A stretch of 64,000 nucleotides of DNA from CAIWHR01 sp963816925 (GCA_963816925.1 CAWFMY010000005.1:124001-188000); one strand, 5' to 3'. Counted from the stretch's first letter, positions 49,134 to 59,813 are shown. Numbers and translations are program-made. The notes: generated by a model not told the origin, from the letters alone.

Positions 49134-50233
49134 CAATCCTCCCTGCGCGCAACGCGCGCCTGAATCCGCAGGTCGTCGCCGACGCGCGCAATGTCGTCGA
49201 CGACGAGCGGCACGCGATCGGCGAGATGCGCAAGGCCGCCCGGGAACGCCGCCACCCCGCGCGCGGGATCGCCGATCACGCAGGGCGCAAGATAGACGAG
49301 CAGCTCGTCGACCATGCCCGCGGCAAGCAGCGCGCCGTTGAGACCGGCGCCCGCCTCGACGTGCAGCTCGTTGATTCCGCGCGTGCCGAGTTCGTGCATC
49401 GTGGCGACAAGGTCGACGCGGCCCTCGGCGTCGGGCAATGCGATCGTCGCTACACCCTTCGGCCACGCGGCGTTGGTGCCGCCCGCCGTCACGACCAGCG
49501 CATTCCCGGAGGCGAGCGCGCGCGCCGTCGGCGGCGTCTCGCCATGACGGTCGACGATGACGATGAGCGGCTGGCGGGTCGTCTCGATGCCGCGCACGGT
49601 GAGTTGCGGGTCGTCCACCCTCACGGTGCCGATGCCCGTCAGCACGGCGCACGCCCGCGCGCGAAAGCGGTGTCCGTCCAGACGCGCTTCCTCGCCGGTG
49701 ATCCATTGGCTCTCGCCGCTGCCGAGCGCCGTGCGCCCGTCGAGGCTCGACGCGATCTTCATCCGCACCCACGGCCGCCCGCGCGTCATGCGTGAAACGA
49801 ATCCGCGATTGAGCGCGCGCGCCTCCTGCTCCATGAGACCGATGTCGACGGCCATCCCGGCTTCGCGCAGCCGTGCAGCGCCGTGCGCGGCGTGGGGATT
49901 CGGATCGGCCATTGCGGCGACGACGCGAACGACCCCGGCGGTGATCAGCGCCCCGGTGCAGGGCGGCGTGCGACCCGTGTGGTTGCACGGCTCGAGCGTC
50001 ACGTAGGCCGTCGAGCCCCGCGGATCGTTGCCCTGCGACTTGGCGTCGATGAGCGCGTTGATCTCGGCATGGGCGTCTCCGGCGCGCGCATGAAAACCTT
50101 CGCCGATCATCGCGCCGTCCCGCACGAGCACGCAGCCGACGCGCGGATTGGGCGTCACCGTGTGAAGACCGCGCTCGGCAAGTGCCAGCGCATGCGTCAT
50201 GAACGCGCGATCGGCGTCGGTATATTCGGCCAT
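49133..50233 (-). CDS. ribD: Bifunctional diaminohydroxyphosphoribosylaminopyrimidine deaminase/reductase
   Basis: RibD performs the second and third steps of riboflavin synthesis. The 366-residue protein has the zinc deaminase domain (HARAGDAHAEINAL, YVTLEPCNHTGRTPPC) and a dihydrofolate-reductase-like C-terminal domain (VRMKIASSLDGRTALGSGES, QWITGEEARLDGH, ELHVEAGAGLNGALL). It is followed by ribE in an overlapping unit and lies 32 bases after nrdR. Confidence 0.97.
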   Translation of the reverse strand: MAEYTDADRAFMTHALALAERGLHTVTPNPRVGCVLVRDGAMIGEGFHARAGDAHAEINALIDAKSQGNDPRGSTAYVTLEPCNHTGRTPPCTGALITAGVVRVVAAMADPNPHAAHGAARLREAGMAVDIGLMEQEARALNRGFVSRMTRGRPWVRMKIASSLDGRTALGSGESQWITGEEARLDGHRFRARACAVLTGIGTVRVDDPQLTVRGIETTRQPLIVIVDRHGETPPTARALASGNALVVTAGGTNAAWPKGVATIALPDAEGRVDLVATMHELGTRGINELHVEAGAGLNGALLAAGMVDELLVYLAPCVIGDPARGVAAFPGGLAHLADRVPLVVDDIARVGDDLRIQARVARRED

Positions 50234-50265
50234 GGCGAACCGCGGCGAACCGTTACGACTCGCCG

Positions 50266-50718
50266 CTAGCGTTTCTTTATCTTGCGCACCGCTTCACGGA
50301 AATCTTCGACGTCCTGGAAGCTGCGGTAGACGGACGCGAAGCGGATGTAGGCGACCTTGTCGAGCTTGTAGAGCTCCTGCATCACCATCTCGCCGACCTG
50401 GCGCGACGCAATCTCGCGTTCGCCCAGCGCGAGCACCTGGCCGACGATCCGGTCGACGGCCTGGTCGACGAACTCCGTCGGGACCGGGCGCTTGTGCAGC
50501 GCCCTCTGGAAACCGTTGCGCAGCTTGCCGATGTCGAAATCGGAGCGCGTGCCGTTGGTCTTCACGACCTGCGGCAGCCGCAGCTCGACCGTCTCGTAGG
50601 TGGTGAAGCGCTTCTGGCAGGCCGCGCAGCGGCGGCGGCGGCGAATCGAGTCCCCCGGCTCGGACACGCGCGAATCGATCACCTGCGTGTCGGCGCTGCC
50701 GCAGAACGGACACTTCAT
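50266..50718 (-). CDS. nrdR: Transcriptional repressor NrdR
   Basis: NrdR represses ribonucleotide reductase genes in response to ATP/dATP. The 150-residue protein has the N-terminal zinc ribbon (MKCPFCGSADTQVIDSRVSE, RRRRCAACQKRFTTYE) and an ATP-cone domain (VVKTNGTRSDFDIGKLRNGF). It lies between glyA and ribD, the conserved proteobacterial order. Confidence 0.98.
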   Translation of the reverse strand: MKCPFCGSADTQVIDSRVSEPGDSIRRRRRCAACQKRFTTYETVELRLPQVVKTNGTRSDFDIGKLRNGFQRALHKRPVPTEFVDQAVDRIVGQVLALGEREIASRQVGEMVMQELYKLDKVAYIRFASVYRSFQDVEDFREAVRKIKKR

Positions 50719-50739
50719 GGCCGCGGCACGGGGATACCG

Positions 50740-51987
50740 TCAGGTGTAGACCGGGAACTTGCGGTTGAGCGCAGCGACGTCGGCCGATACGCGGGCGAGC
50801 GTCGCATCGTCGTGCGGCGCGTCGAGCACGTCGGCGACGAGATGGCCCAGCTCCTCGCTTTCGATCTCGGTGTATCCGCGCGTCGTGATCGCAGGGCTGC
50901 CGATGCGGATCCCCGAGGTCACGAACGGCTTTTCCGGATCGTGCGGGATCGCGTTCTTGTTGACGGTGATGGAGGCCTTCGCAAGCGCCGCCTCGGCGTC
51001 CTTGCCGGTGATCTTCTTCGCCCGGAGGTCGACCAAGAACATGTGGCAATCGGTGCCGCCGGAGACGATGCGCAGCCCCCGCTCCTGCATCACCTTGGCG
51101 AGCACGCGGGCGTTCTCCAGCACCTGCTCCTGGTAGCGGCTGAATTCGCGGCCGAGCGCCTCGCCGAAGGCAACGGCCTTCGCCGCGATCACATGCATCA
51201 GCGGCCCGCCCTGCAAGCCGGGAAAGACCGCCGAATTCACCGCCTTTTCGTTTTCCGCGCCCATGAGCACGAAGCCGCCGCGCGGGCCCCGCAGCGTCTT
51301 GTGCGTCGTGCTGGTGACGTACTGGGCGATGCCGACCGGCGAAGGATAGACATCGGCGGCGATGAGTCCCGCGTAATGCGCCATGTCGACCATCAGCGGC
51401 GCGCCGACGCCGTCGGCAATCGCGCGGAACCGCTTCCAGTCGATCACGCGCGAATAGGCGGACGCGCCCGCGATGACGAGTTTCGGCTTGTGCTCGTGCG
51501 CGAGCCGCTCGACCTCGTCGTAATCGATGAGCTCGGTCTCGGCGTCGAGTCCGTAGGGAATGACGTTGAACCACTTGCCGCTGACGTTGACCGGCGAGCC
51601 GTGCGTCAGGTGCCCGCCGTGGGGGAGCGACATGCCGAGAATCGTGTCGCCGGGCTTCAACGCCGCGAAGAACACGACCTGGTTGGCCTGGGCGCCGGAA
51701 TGCGGCTGGACATTGGCGGCTTGGGCGCCGAACAGCTCCTTCACCCGGTCGATCGCCAGCTGCTCCACGACGTCGACGAATTCGCAGCCGCCGTAGTACC
51801 GCTTGCCCGGGTAGCCTTCCGCGTACTTGTTGGTGAGTTGGGAGCCCTGCGCTTCCAGCACCGCCCGGCTCACGTAGTTCTCCGAGGCAATGAGCTCGAC
51901 ATGCGATTCCTGCCGCCCGTTCTCGGCAACGATGGCGGCCCACACTTCGGGATCGGCCTTGTCGAGATGCAGGGAATGGCGTGGCAC
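50740..51987 (-). CDS. glyA: Serine hydroxymethyltransferase
   Basis: GlyA interconverts serine and glycine with tetrahydrofolate, using PLP. The 415-residue protein has HVELIASENYVSRAVLEAQG, TNKYAEGYPGKRYYGGCEFV, and the PLP lysine in VTSTTHKTLRGPRGGFVLMG. It is the first gene of glyA-nrdR-ribD-ribE. The upstream region is shared with the divergent TRAP genes. Confidence 0.98.
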   Translation of the reverse strand: MPRHSLHLDKADPEVWAAIVAENGRQESHVELIASENYVSRAVLEAQGSQLTNKYAEGYPGKRYYGGCEFVDVVEQLAIDRVKELFGAQAANVQPHSGAQANQVVFFAALKPGDTILGMSLPHGGHLTHGSPVNVSGKWFNVIPYGLDAETELIDYDEVERLAHEHKPKLVIAGASAYSRVIDWKRFRAIADGVGAPLMVDMAHYAGLIAADVYPSPVGIAQYVTSTTHKTLRGPRGGFVLMGAENEKAVNSAVFPGLQGGPLMHVIAAKAVAFGEALGREFSRYQEQVLENARVLAKVMQERGLRIVSGGTDCHMFLVDLRAKKITGKDAEAALAKASITVNKNAIPHDPEKPFVTSGIRIGSPAITTRGYTEIESEELGHLVADVLDAPHDDATLARVSADVAALNRKFPVYT

Positions 51988-52210
51988 GGTCTATCCGGTG
52001 GGCGGTCAGGGGGATTCGTATTTTAGCATCCGCCCGCCCGCCGCCGGGGTCCCGCTCGCGCCATGCCGGTGCGGCCGGCCGGACGCCTACCGCGCAGCGG
52101 AAAACGCTTATAATCCGCCGGCCAAGCCCGCGCGCGACCTTCAGGTCTCCGTGGCGGCCCGCGACACGACGACGGCATCCCATGCCGCAACGGACCTACG
52201 AGGAGGCGCC

Positions 52211-52849
52211 TTGAAGCTCCTGCTGACCCTGTCGCGATGGATCGACAACGCGACCGAACACATCGGGCGAACCGTGTACTGGCTGGTGCTGGTGGCCGTG
52301 CTGATCAGCGCCGCGAACGCCACCGTGCGCAAGATCTTCAACTACAGCTCGAATTCGTTCCTCGAGATCCAGTGGTACCTGTTCTCGCTGATCTTCCTCT
52401 TCTGCGCCGGCTACACGCTCAAGCATAACGAGCACGTGCGGATCGACATCATTTCCGGCCGGCTGTCGGCGCGCGGCCGGGCCATGATCGACATCTTCGG
52501 CACGCTGGTCTTCCTGCTGCCGATGGCGTTCCTGATCATGTACCTGTCATGGCCCGTGTTCGTCGATGCGTGGACCCGCAACGAGGTGTCCACGAATGCC
52601 GGCGGCCTCACCGTCTGGCCGGCCCGCCTCATGGTGCCGGTCGGCTTTTTCCTGCTGATCGTCCAGGCCCTGTCGGAGCTCATCAAGCGCATCGCCTTCC
52701 TCAAGGGATTGATCCCCGACCCGAGCGAAAAGATCGTCACGAAGACCGCGGAGGAGGAACTGGCCGAGGAAATACTCCGGTCGAGGGGTGACCTCGCGAT
52801 CGCCCAGGAGATCGAAGGCATCGGCGTCGGAAGGGTGGAGAAGCCATGA
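52211..52849 (+). CDS. dctQ: TRAP transporter small permease (DctQ)
   Basis: The 212-residue protein has four membrane helices in the DctQ layout (TVYWLVLVAVLISAANATVR, LEIQWYLFSLIFLFCAGYTL, KHNEHVRIDI). The start is chosen as TTG at 52211 because a full AGGAGG sits four bases upstream and the family N-terminus begins here. A TATAAT at 52109-52114 could be the -10 of its promoter. Its stop overlaps the dctM start. Confidence 0.88.
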   Translation: MKLLLTLSRWIDNATEHIGRTVYWLVLVAVLISAANATVRKIFNYSSNSFLEIQWYLFSLIFLFCAGYTLKHNEHVRIDIISGRLSARGRAMIDIFGTLVFLLPMAFLIMYLSWPVFVDAWTRNEVSTNAGGLTVWPARLMVPVGFFLLIVQALSELIKRIAFLKGLIPDPSEKIVTKTAEEELAEEILRSRGDLAIAQEIEGIGVGRVEKP

Positions 52850-54627
52850 GCAATTTCCTGATTGCCAATATCGCGCCGCTGATGTTCGCGGCGCTGGTGA
52901 TCGTGCTGCTGATCGGCTACCCGGTGGCGTTCTCGCTGGGCGCGGTCGGCATCGCCTTCGGCCTCCTCGGCATAGAGCTGGGCCTGTTGCAGCCGACCCT
53001 TCTCCAGGCGCTGCCGGAGCGGATCTGGGGCGTGATGTCCAACGACACGCTGCTCGCCGTGCCGTTTTTCACGTTCATGGGACTGATCCTCGAACGCAGC
53101 GGAATGGCCGAGGACCTCCTCGACACGATCGGCCAGCTGTTCGGACCCATTCGCGGCGGCCTCGCCTACGCGGTGATCTTCGTCGGCGCCCTGCTCGCCG
53201 CGACCACGGGCGTCGTCGCCGCGTCGGTGATCTCGATGGGTCTCATCTCGCTGCCGATCATGCTTCGCTATGGCTACGACCGCCGGCTCGCCTCCGGCGT
53301 CATCGCGGCGTCGGGCACCCTGGCCCAGATCATCCCGCCGTCGCTCGTCCTCATCATCATGGCCGACCAGCTCGGCAAATCGGTGGGCGACCTTTATGCG
53401 GGCGCGTTCATCCCGGGCCTCACGCTTGCGTCGTTCTATGCGTTGTATGTGATCGGCACCTCGATCGTCAAGCCGCATTGGGCGCCGGCGCTCCCGCTGG
53501 CGGCGCGCACGCTGCGCGAGCCCGACGGCTCGTCCGGCAATCGCTCGCTGCTCGTGCTGACGATTCTCTCGGCGGCGACCGCGGCGGCCTTCTGGTTCAT
53601 CTATTACGACAAGTACAACCCGGATGTCGCGACCGACGAGCGCATCGTCATCACGATGTCGGTCGGCGTCGGCGTCGCGTTCTTCGCCGCCGTCATCAAC
53701 AAGCTGCTGCGCCTCGGGTTGCTGTCGAAAATCGCGGAGCGCGTGACCTTCGTGCTGATTCCGCCGCTCGGCCTCATCTTCCTCGTGCTGGGTACGATCT
53801 TCCTGGGCGTGGCGACGCCGACGGAGGGCGGCGCAATGGGTGCCACCGGCGCGCTGATCATGGCCCTCGCGCGCAAGCGGCTGTCGCTTCCCCTGCTCAA
53901 GCAGGCGATGAACACCACGGCCAAGCTGTCGACGTTCGTCGTGTTCATCCTGGTCGGCGCGCGCGTGTTCAGCCTCACTTTCTACGGCGTCAACGGCCAC
54001 GTCTGGGTCGAGCACCTGCTGACGGCGCTGCCCGGCGGGCAGCTGGGCTTCCTCATCGTCGTCAACATCCTGATCTTCGTGCTGGCGTTCTTCCTCGACT
54101 TCTTCGAGCTGTCGTTCATCATCATTCCGCTGATCGGGCCGGTGGCGGAAAAGCTCGGCGTCGACCTGGTCTGGTTCGGCGTCCTGCTCGCCGTCAACAT
54201 GCAGACGTCGTTCATGCATCCGCCGTTCGGGTTCGCGCTGTTCTATTTGCGCAGCGTCGCGCCAGCCAAGGAATTCCTCGACCGGCTCACCGGCCGCAGG
54301 ACCGCGCCGGTCACCACCGGCCAGATCTACTGGGGCGCGGTGCCGTTCGTGCTGATCCAGGTCCTCATGGTCGGACTCATCATCGCGTTCCCGAACATCG
54401 TATCGGGCGGCCTCGCGACGAAGGAAAAGGTCAACATCGAGAACATCCGGATCGAGACGCCAGCGGACGCCTCGGCACCGGCCGATGCGAGCTCGCCCGC
54501 CGGTGCCGGCGAGCAGGAGGACGCCGAGAAAGCGTTGGAGAAGGCGATGGGCGGGGGCAAGGAAGCCCCAAAGGCAACTCCGGCGCCCGCCGCTCCGGCT
54601 GACGGCAAGGACGCCGCACCGAAATAG
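52846..54627 (+). CDS. dctM: TRAP transporter large permease (DctM), with Ala/Pro-rich C-terminal tail
   Basis: The 593-residue protein has about 12-14 membrane helices and DctM motifs: VPFFTFMGLILERSGMAEDL, IIPPSLVLIIMADQLGKSVG, LGVATPTEGGAMGATGALIM, MHPPFGFALFYLRSVAP. Length and the inserted middle loop match the branch for alpha-keto acids and related carboxylates. The last 50 or so residues are an Ala/Pro/Lys-rich cytoplasmic tail not needed by the family. Its binding protein is encoded convergently downstream. Confidence 0.93.
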   Translation: MSNFLIANIAPLMFAALVIVLLIGYPVAFSLGAVGIAFGLLGIELGLLQPTLLQALPERIWGVMSNDTLLAVPFFTFMGLILERSGMAEDLLDTIGQLFGPIRGGLAYAVIFVGALLAATTGVVAASVISMGLISLPIMLRYGYDRRLASGVIAASGTLAQIIPPSLVLIIMADQLGKSVGDLYAGAFIPGLTLASFYALYVIGTSIVKPHWAPALPLAARTLREPDGSSGNRSLLVLTILSAATAAAFWFIYYDKYNPDVATDERIVITMSVGVGVAFFAAVINKLLRLGLLSKIAERVTFVLIPPLGLIFLVLGTIFLGVATPTEGGAMGATGALIMALARKRLSLPLLKQAMNTTAKLSTFVVFILVGARVFSLTFYGVNGHVWVEHLLTALPGGQLGFLIVVNILIFVLAFFLDFFELSFIIIPLIGPVAEKLGVDLVWFGVLLAVNMQTSFMHPPFGFALFYLRSVAPAKEFLDRLTGRRTAPVTTGQIYWGAVPFVLIQVLMVGLIIAFPNIVSGGLATKEKVNIENIRIETPADASAPADASSPAGAGEQEDAEKALEKAMGGGKEAPKATPAPAAPADGKDAAPK

Positions 54628-54689
54628 CGCCCACGGGCGACCGGGCTTCGGCGCGGCCGCGATTGCCCGCGATCGTCGCAAAAGGAAAC

Positions 54690-54720
54690 GGCGCGCCGGC
54701 GATGCCCCGCCGGTCGCGCC
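54690..54720. terminator. hairpin between convergent dctM and dctP
   Basis: The arms GGCGCGCCGGCG (54690-54701) and CGCCGG-T-CGCGCC (54708-54720) pair over 12 bases with one bulged T around a six-base loop. On the minus strand it is followed by GTTTCCTTTTG, so it best serves dctP; it may also stop transcription from dctM. Confidence 0.55.
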
Positions 54721-54755
54721 GCGACCCCTGCCGCCCGAATGCGGAGCGCAGCCGT

Positions 54756-55848
54756 CTACTTCTTCATCCGCTGCGCGGCGATCATGAAGTTGTCGAAGCG
54801 GTTTTCGGCGACCGCGAACCACTCGACTTCCTCGCTGAGGAACTTCTTCCACGGCACGTAGATCTTGTTGAACTTCTCGTTCTTGGACGCGATCTCGTCG
54901 TACGTCTCCTGCGTCGCCTTGTAGCAGGCCGCCATGATCTCATTGGAGAACGGCTGCAGCTTGACGCCGTTGCGCGAGCAGGCGCTTCAGCGCGGGCGGA
55001 TTGACCGCGTCGTACTTCGCCAGCATGTCGCAGTTGGCCCTGTAGGTCGCGGTCTCGAGGATCGACTGGTAGTCCTTCGGCAGATCGGCGAATGCCTTGT
55101 TGTTGACGAACAGCGACAGCTCCGGCCCGCCTTCCCACCAGCCCGGGTAGTAGTAGTACTTGGCGACCTTGTAGAAGCCGAGTTTCTCGTCGTCGTAGGG
55201 TCCGACCCATTCCGCCGCGTCGATCGTGCCCTTCTCCAGCGCGGGATAGATGTCGCCGCCCGGAATTTGCTGGGGCACGACGCCAAGCTTGGTCAGCGGC
55301 AGTCCGCCCGTGCCGCCGATCCGCATCTTGAGGCCCTTGAGGTCGGCGACCGTCTTGATCTCCTTGCGGAACCAGCCGCCCATCTGCGCACCGGTGTTGC
55401 CGGCGGGGAAGCCGACGATGTTGTAGTCCTTCAGGAAGTCGTTGTAGAGCTGCATGCCGCCGCCGTGATAGCGCCAGGCGTTTTGTTGCCGCGCGTTCAT
55501 CCCGAACGGAATGGCGCAGCCGAAGGCAAACGTCGGGTCCTTGCCGAAGAAGTAGTACGGCGCCGTGTGGCAGCATTGGACCGTGGCGTTCTGCACGGCG
55601 TCGACGACGCCGAACGCGGGAACGATCTCGCCGGCGGCGAAGACCTGGATCTGGAACTTGTTGTTCGTCGCCGCGGCAACCGCCTCGCTGATCGTCACCG
55701 CGCCGCCGTAGATCGTGTCGAGGCTCTTCGGAAAGCTCGACGCCAGGCGCCATTTCACTTCCGGTTGTGCCTGCGCGAACGCAGGCGCGGAACCCGCGGC
55801 CAGGATGCCCGCCAGTCCGGTGTTTCTAAGGAACGAACGACGTTTCAT
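54756..55848 (-). pseudogene. dctP: TRAP transporter solute-binding protein (DctP, TakP-like), frameshifted
   Basis: MKRRSFLRNTGLAGILAAG is an export signal (twin-Arg-like), followed by VKWRLASSFPKSLDTIYGGA and DAAEWVGPYDDEKLGFYKVA, which mark the TakP/mannitol-chloroaromatic branch binding alpha-keto or aromatic carboxylates. An extra base near 54972 breaks the frame after LKRLLA; the corrected end continues NGVKLQPFSNEIMAACYKAT and finishes IAAQRMKK at 54756. Corrected length is 363 residues. It is convergent with dctQM rather than in one operon. Confidence 0.88.
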
Positions 55849-56001
55849 CAAAGTCTCCTCTCCAAAGGATGTCGGCAGGGCCGACCGGCATGAAAGAAGG
55901 TGCACGGAGCAACGCATGCATCCCGTTCCTTTGTGCCGTCCGGCGGAAGGTCATGCGCGCCCAGCGTTTCCGGCGCCGATTCTAACTGAATTCGGCCAGC
56001 C

Positions 56002-57632
56002 TCAAGGGCTGAGCTTCCGTACGGCGGTGAACAGCGCCCAGGCCCAGCCTGCCTGGCGCTCGAGTGTCTGGGTGAAGCGGATGAGATAGCGCGCGCTTCC
56101 CGTGTCGAGTTCGACCATTCCGCCAGGGATGAACTTGTCGTCGGGGCCGATCAGGCTTCGCTGCGACGCCTGCCGGTTGTCCTGGTGGGCCGGCAGGTAG
56201 ATGCCGAAGAACGGCCGCTCGGCGTCGGGCTCCGGCCGGACATCGTCGGTGACACCCACGTCCGCAGCAGCACGCGCACCAGCCGGCGGGCGATGATCTC
56301 GGCCCCGACCGTCACTTCGTCGACCTGCTGCCGCTGCATCCGGCGCACGACCGCGAGCGACCAGCCGTCGACGTCGCGGATGGCGACGATCTCGCCCAGC
56401 TTGGAGGGCGCGTCCTTCACCGACGCCACGAGGCGGCAGCCGCTGTCGCTGCGATCGGCCATCCGCCATGTCGTACCGTGCACGCGCCGCGCCACGGACT
56501 CGGGGTTCATCGACGGGTTGACCATCTGCGTGACTTCGTCGTAGCTCGCGGCGACCGCGGGCGTGCGCGCGGCGTCGGGCAGCCGCTCGATTTCGGCGAC
56601 GGCCCGGGTCAGCGCCTGCAGCCCGATCACGACGCGCACGTCGCCTTCGGTCTGGTAGCGCGGCGAGCGCGGTGCGTGGGCGATCGCCTCGGGACCGAAC
56701 AACGACGCGAGTCGCATCAGCAGCAGCCGCTGCTCGCGCGCGGGAAGGTCGCCGGGCTTCTTGTCGTCGTCCTGCTCCGGCAGCCAGCGCATCCGCTCGA
56801 CGATGCGCGAATACGCCGGGCTCGCGTCGAGGAACAGCACGCGCCCGCCGGTGTGCGGACGATCGACCCGCCGCAGTCCCTGGGTGCCCGTGAGGTCGAC
56901 GCGAAACGTCGCGTCCGCACCTGGCGGCGGCACCAGCGAAAGCGAGGGCGCCCAGTCTTCGAGCTGCCGCGCCACCCATTCGACCTGGTCGGGGGTGAAG
57001 TTGCCGGAGTCGAGACGCATCAGGAGCAGGGTCTTGAGGTATTCCTGCTCGAGGTAGACGCCCGGGCGCGAAAACGTGCCGGCGCCAAAGACGAGCTGCT
57101 CGCGCTGCCAGCCGCGCATGCGCGCGAATTCGTAGAGCTCGTGAAACTCGCGCCATTGCGCGGGAATCCAGTGCCCGTAGCGAAACAGGCGGAACTTTCC
57201 GTCGATCCCCTTGAAGTGCGCAAGGCGGACCAGCACCCACGGCAGCACGGCACGCCAACGTTTGTTGTCGGCGCGCGGATAACCCGCCTTCAGCGCGAGC
57301 TGATAGGCCGCGGTGAACGCCTTCACGAGGTCGAACACCGCGTGCCACAGGCGCGACTCGACGCTCGTGCTCTTCTGGTAATTGGCCGTGTACTGTTGCG
57401 TGAGCTGCGCAATGATGGGCTCGAGGCGCGCGTCGATCTTGAGCAGCGCCTCGACCTGTCCGGGCCCGACGTCGCGGCGCGCGCCGGGAAATTCGGCGAC
57501 GAGATCCTGCGCCTCCTTCTGGATCGACAACGCGTCGATCGCCGGAATTGACGCAATCCACCGCGACGCCGTGTGGGCGTTGCGGAATGGGTCGTTGAGC
57601 GTCCGGAACCAGTTGTAGACGGGGGCCAGCAT
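56002..57632 (-). pseudogene. Conserved betaproteobacterial protein of unknown function, frameshifted
   Basis: The protein starts MLAPVYNWFRTLNDPFRNAH and runs about 543 residues, with no signal or membrane helix. Recognisable blocks are FHELYEFARMRGWQREQLVF, PGVYLEQEYLKTLLLMRLDS, LFLDASPAYSRIVERMRWLP and the C-terminal FFGIYLPAHQDNRQASQRSL. A one-base loss near 56246 separates WVSPT from DDVRPEPDAERP. The C-terminal part may be PilZ-like, but I cannot assign a function. It lies 32 bases upstream of pmbA on the same strand. Confidence 0.7.
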
Positions 57633-57664
57633 CGGGGACGGCTAGCGGCGCGCGGGGGCGTGGT

Positions 57665-59075
57665 TCATGCGCCGGCGAGGGTCATCCGGCCGACCAGGAT
57701 CGAACCGGTGTGCCGCGCGGACCGCCGGTCGACGTCGGAGCCGACGGCGACGATGTCGCGAAACATCTGCTTCAGGTTGCCCGCGATGGTGATTTCCTCG
57801 ACCGGGAACGCGATCTCGCCGCCCTCGATCCAGAATCCGGCCGCGCCGCGCGAGAAGTCGCCGGTCACCGGATTGACGCCCTGCCCCAGTTGCTCGGTCA
57901 CGAACAGGCCGCGGCCCATCCGTCGAAACAATGCCGGGAGGTCGTCGTCGCCGTGGCTCAGGACGAGATTGTGGTTGCCGCCCGCGTTGCCGGTCGTCGC
58001 GAGCCCGAGCTTGCGCGCGGAATAGCTGCCCAGAAAGTAGCCGCGGACGATGCCGTCGCGCACGACGTCGCGGGGCAATGTCGCGACCCCTTCGTTGTCG
58101 AAGGGCGCGCTGCCGCGGCCGCGCGGCAGGTGCGGCTCCTCGCGGATCGACACCTGCGGCGCGAACACCTGCGTGCCGAGCGAATCCGGGAGAAACGACG
58201 ACTTGCGGTACAGGGCGCCGCCGGAGACCGCACCGACGAAACAGCCGATGAGGTCCGCCGCCTCCGGAGCCTCGAACAGGACCGGGCACTCCTGCGTCGG
58301 GCACCTGGCGCGCGCCCAGCCGGCGCGCGGTGCGCTGTCCGGCGACGCGTCCTACCGTGGCAGCGGGCTCGAGATCGGACGCGGCTCGCGCCGCCGTGTA
58401 CCAATAGTCACGCTGCATGGCGCCGTCCCCGGGGTCGCCGATGACCGAGCAGTCGATGTGATGGCGCGAGCTGCGGTACCCCGCGCAAAAGCCGTTCGAG
58501 TTCGCGTAGACGAATTCCGATTCGCCGCGCGCCACGCTCGAGCCTTCGGTGTTGACGAGGCGGCGGTCGATCGCGAGCGCCGCCGCTTCCGCCTCGCGGC
58601 CCATGGCGATCGCGCCTTCGACGGACAAGTCCCACGGGTGGTACAGATCGAGGTCGGGAAACGTGCGCGCGAGGCGGTCCGGATCGGCGAGGCCCGCCGC
58701 GGGATCCTGGGCCGTGTAGCGGGCAATGGCCAGCGCCTTGGCAACCGTCGCGTCGATCGCGTCTGCCGCGAAATCGGCGGTACTCGCGTGGCCGCGCCGC
58801 TGGCCGATGAACACCGTGACGCCGATGCCCTTGTCGCGGTTGTAGCTGATGGTCTCGACTTCGCCGTTCCGGACGGTGACGCTCTGGCCGACGGCCTGCG
58901 AAACCTCGGTCTCGGCGGCGGTCGCACCGCCGGCGCGCGCCGCCGCGAGCATGGCCTCGGCCATGCGCTCGAGCTCGGAGGTCGGCAGCGGAAAGCGTTC
59001 GCCCCCGGCATCGGGAGGCGTTCCCGGGCGCGGCAACCCGGGGCGTGTGGCGGCAGTTGAGAGGGAGGCGGTCAT
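57665..59075 (-). pseudogene. pmbA: Metalloprotease PmbA/TldE, frameshifted
   Basis: TldD/PmbA proteases mature microcin-like peptides and cleave unfolded proteins. The N-terminal part (ETEVSQAVGQSVTVRNGEVE, NRDKGIGVTVFIGQRRGHAS) and the C-terminal part (FDNEGVATLPRDVVRDGIVR, SARKLGLATTGNAGGNHNLV, GAAGFWIEGGEIAFPVEEIT) are both clear. An extra base near 58298 breaks the frame after RQVP, continuing TQECPVLFE. Corrected length is about 469 residues. It is divergent from yjgA, the common arrangement. Confidence 0.9.
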
Positions 59076-59252
59076 CGGAGGACGAGTACGCGGCAGGTGG
59101 AAAAACTCCGGTCGGCGCCGGAAGGGCCGCGCCCGCCAGCATTCGTGCCCTGCGGTCGGCAAGGCGTCGGCTATCATAGCAAAGCACCCGACCCCATTCG
59201 GGGCCCGATTGCCGATTCTTGCCCGATTGCCTCCCGAAGTTCCGCCAAAACG

Positions 59253-59813
59253 ATGCCCCGGCCCGACGAAATGCAGCACCGCCGCCCCGGCACCGATCCG
59301 GACCCCGCGTTCGACGATACGCGGGGGCCTTCCAAGTCGCAGCAAAAGCGCGACATGCACGCCCTGCAGGACCTCGGCGAAACGCTGGTCGCGCTCGACG
59401 CGAAGCGCTTCGCCGAGCTCGCCGCGGAGCTCGACCTGCCCGAGCGGCTGGTCGAAGCCATCGCCGCGGCCCGCGGGATCACCGCGTGGGGCGGTCGCAA
59501 GCGGCAGCTGCAGTACATCGGCAAGCTGATGCGCGACCAGGATCCCGGACCTATCCGCCGGCGCCTCGACCTGTGGGCGCAGGGTCACGACATCGACACC
59601 GCGCGGCAGCATGCGCTCGAGCGCTGGCGCGAGCGGTTGCTGGCGGAACCCGACGCGCTCGACGACCTCGCCGCGTCCTACCCCGGGCTCGATCGGCCGC
59701 GCATGCGCTCGCTCGTCGCTCGCGCCCTCGAAGAGCGCAGCCGGGGGTTGCCGCCGCACGCGTTTCGCGAGCTCTTCCGCGCGCTGAAGACGCTGGATGG
59801 AGGCGTGCCATGA
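59253..59813 (+). CDS. darP: Ribosome-associated protein YjgA/DarP (DUF615)
   Basis: The 186-residue protein helps assemble the 50S subunit. Signatures are KSQQKRDMHALQDLGETLVA, LDLPERLVEAIAAARGITAW, GRKRQLQYIGKLMRD and the C-terminal RGLPPHAFRELFRALKTL. It is divergent from pmbA, and its stop overlaps the mog start, which suggests co-translation. Confidence 0.93.
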   Translation: MPRPDEMQHRRPGTDPDPAFDDTRGPSKSQQKRDMHALQDLGETLVALDAKRFAELAAELDLPERLVEAIAAARGITAWGGRKRQLQYIGKLMRDQDPGPIRRRLDLWAQGHDIDTARQHALERWRERLLAEPDALDDLAASYPGLDRPRMRSLVARALEERSRGLPPHAFRELFRALKTLDGGVP

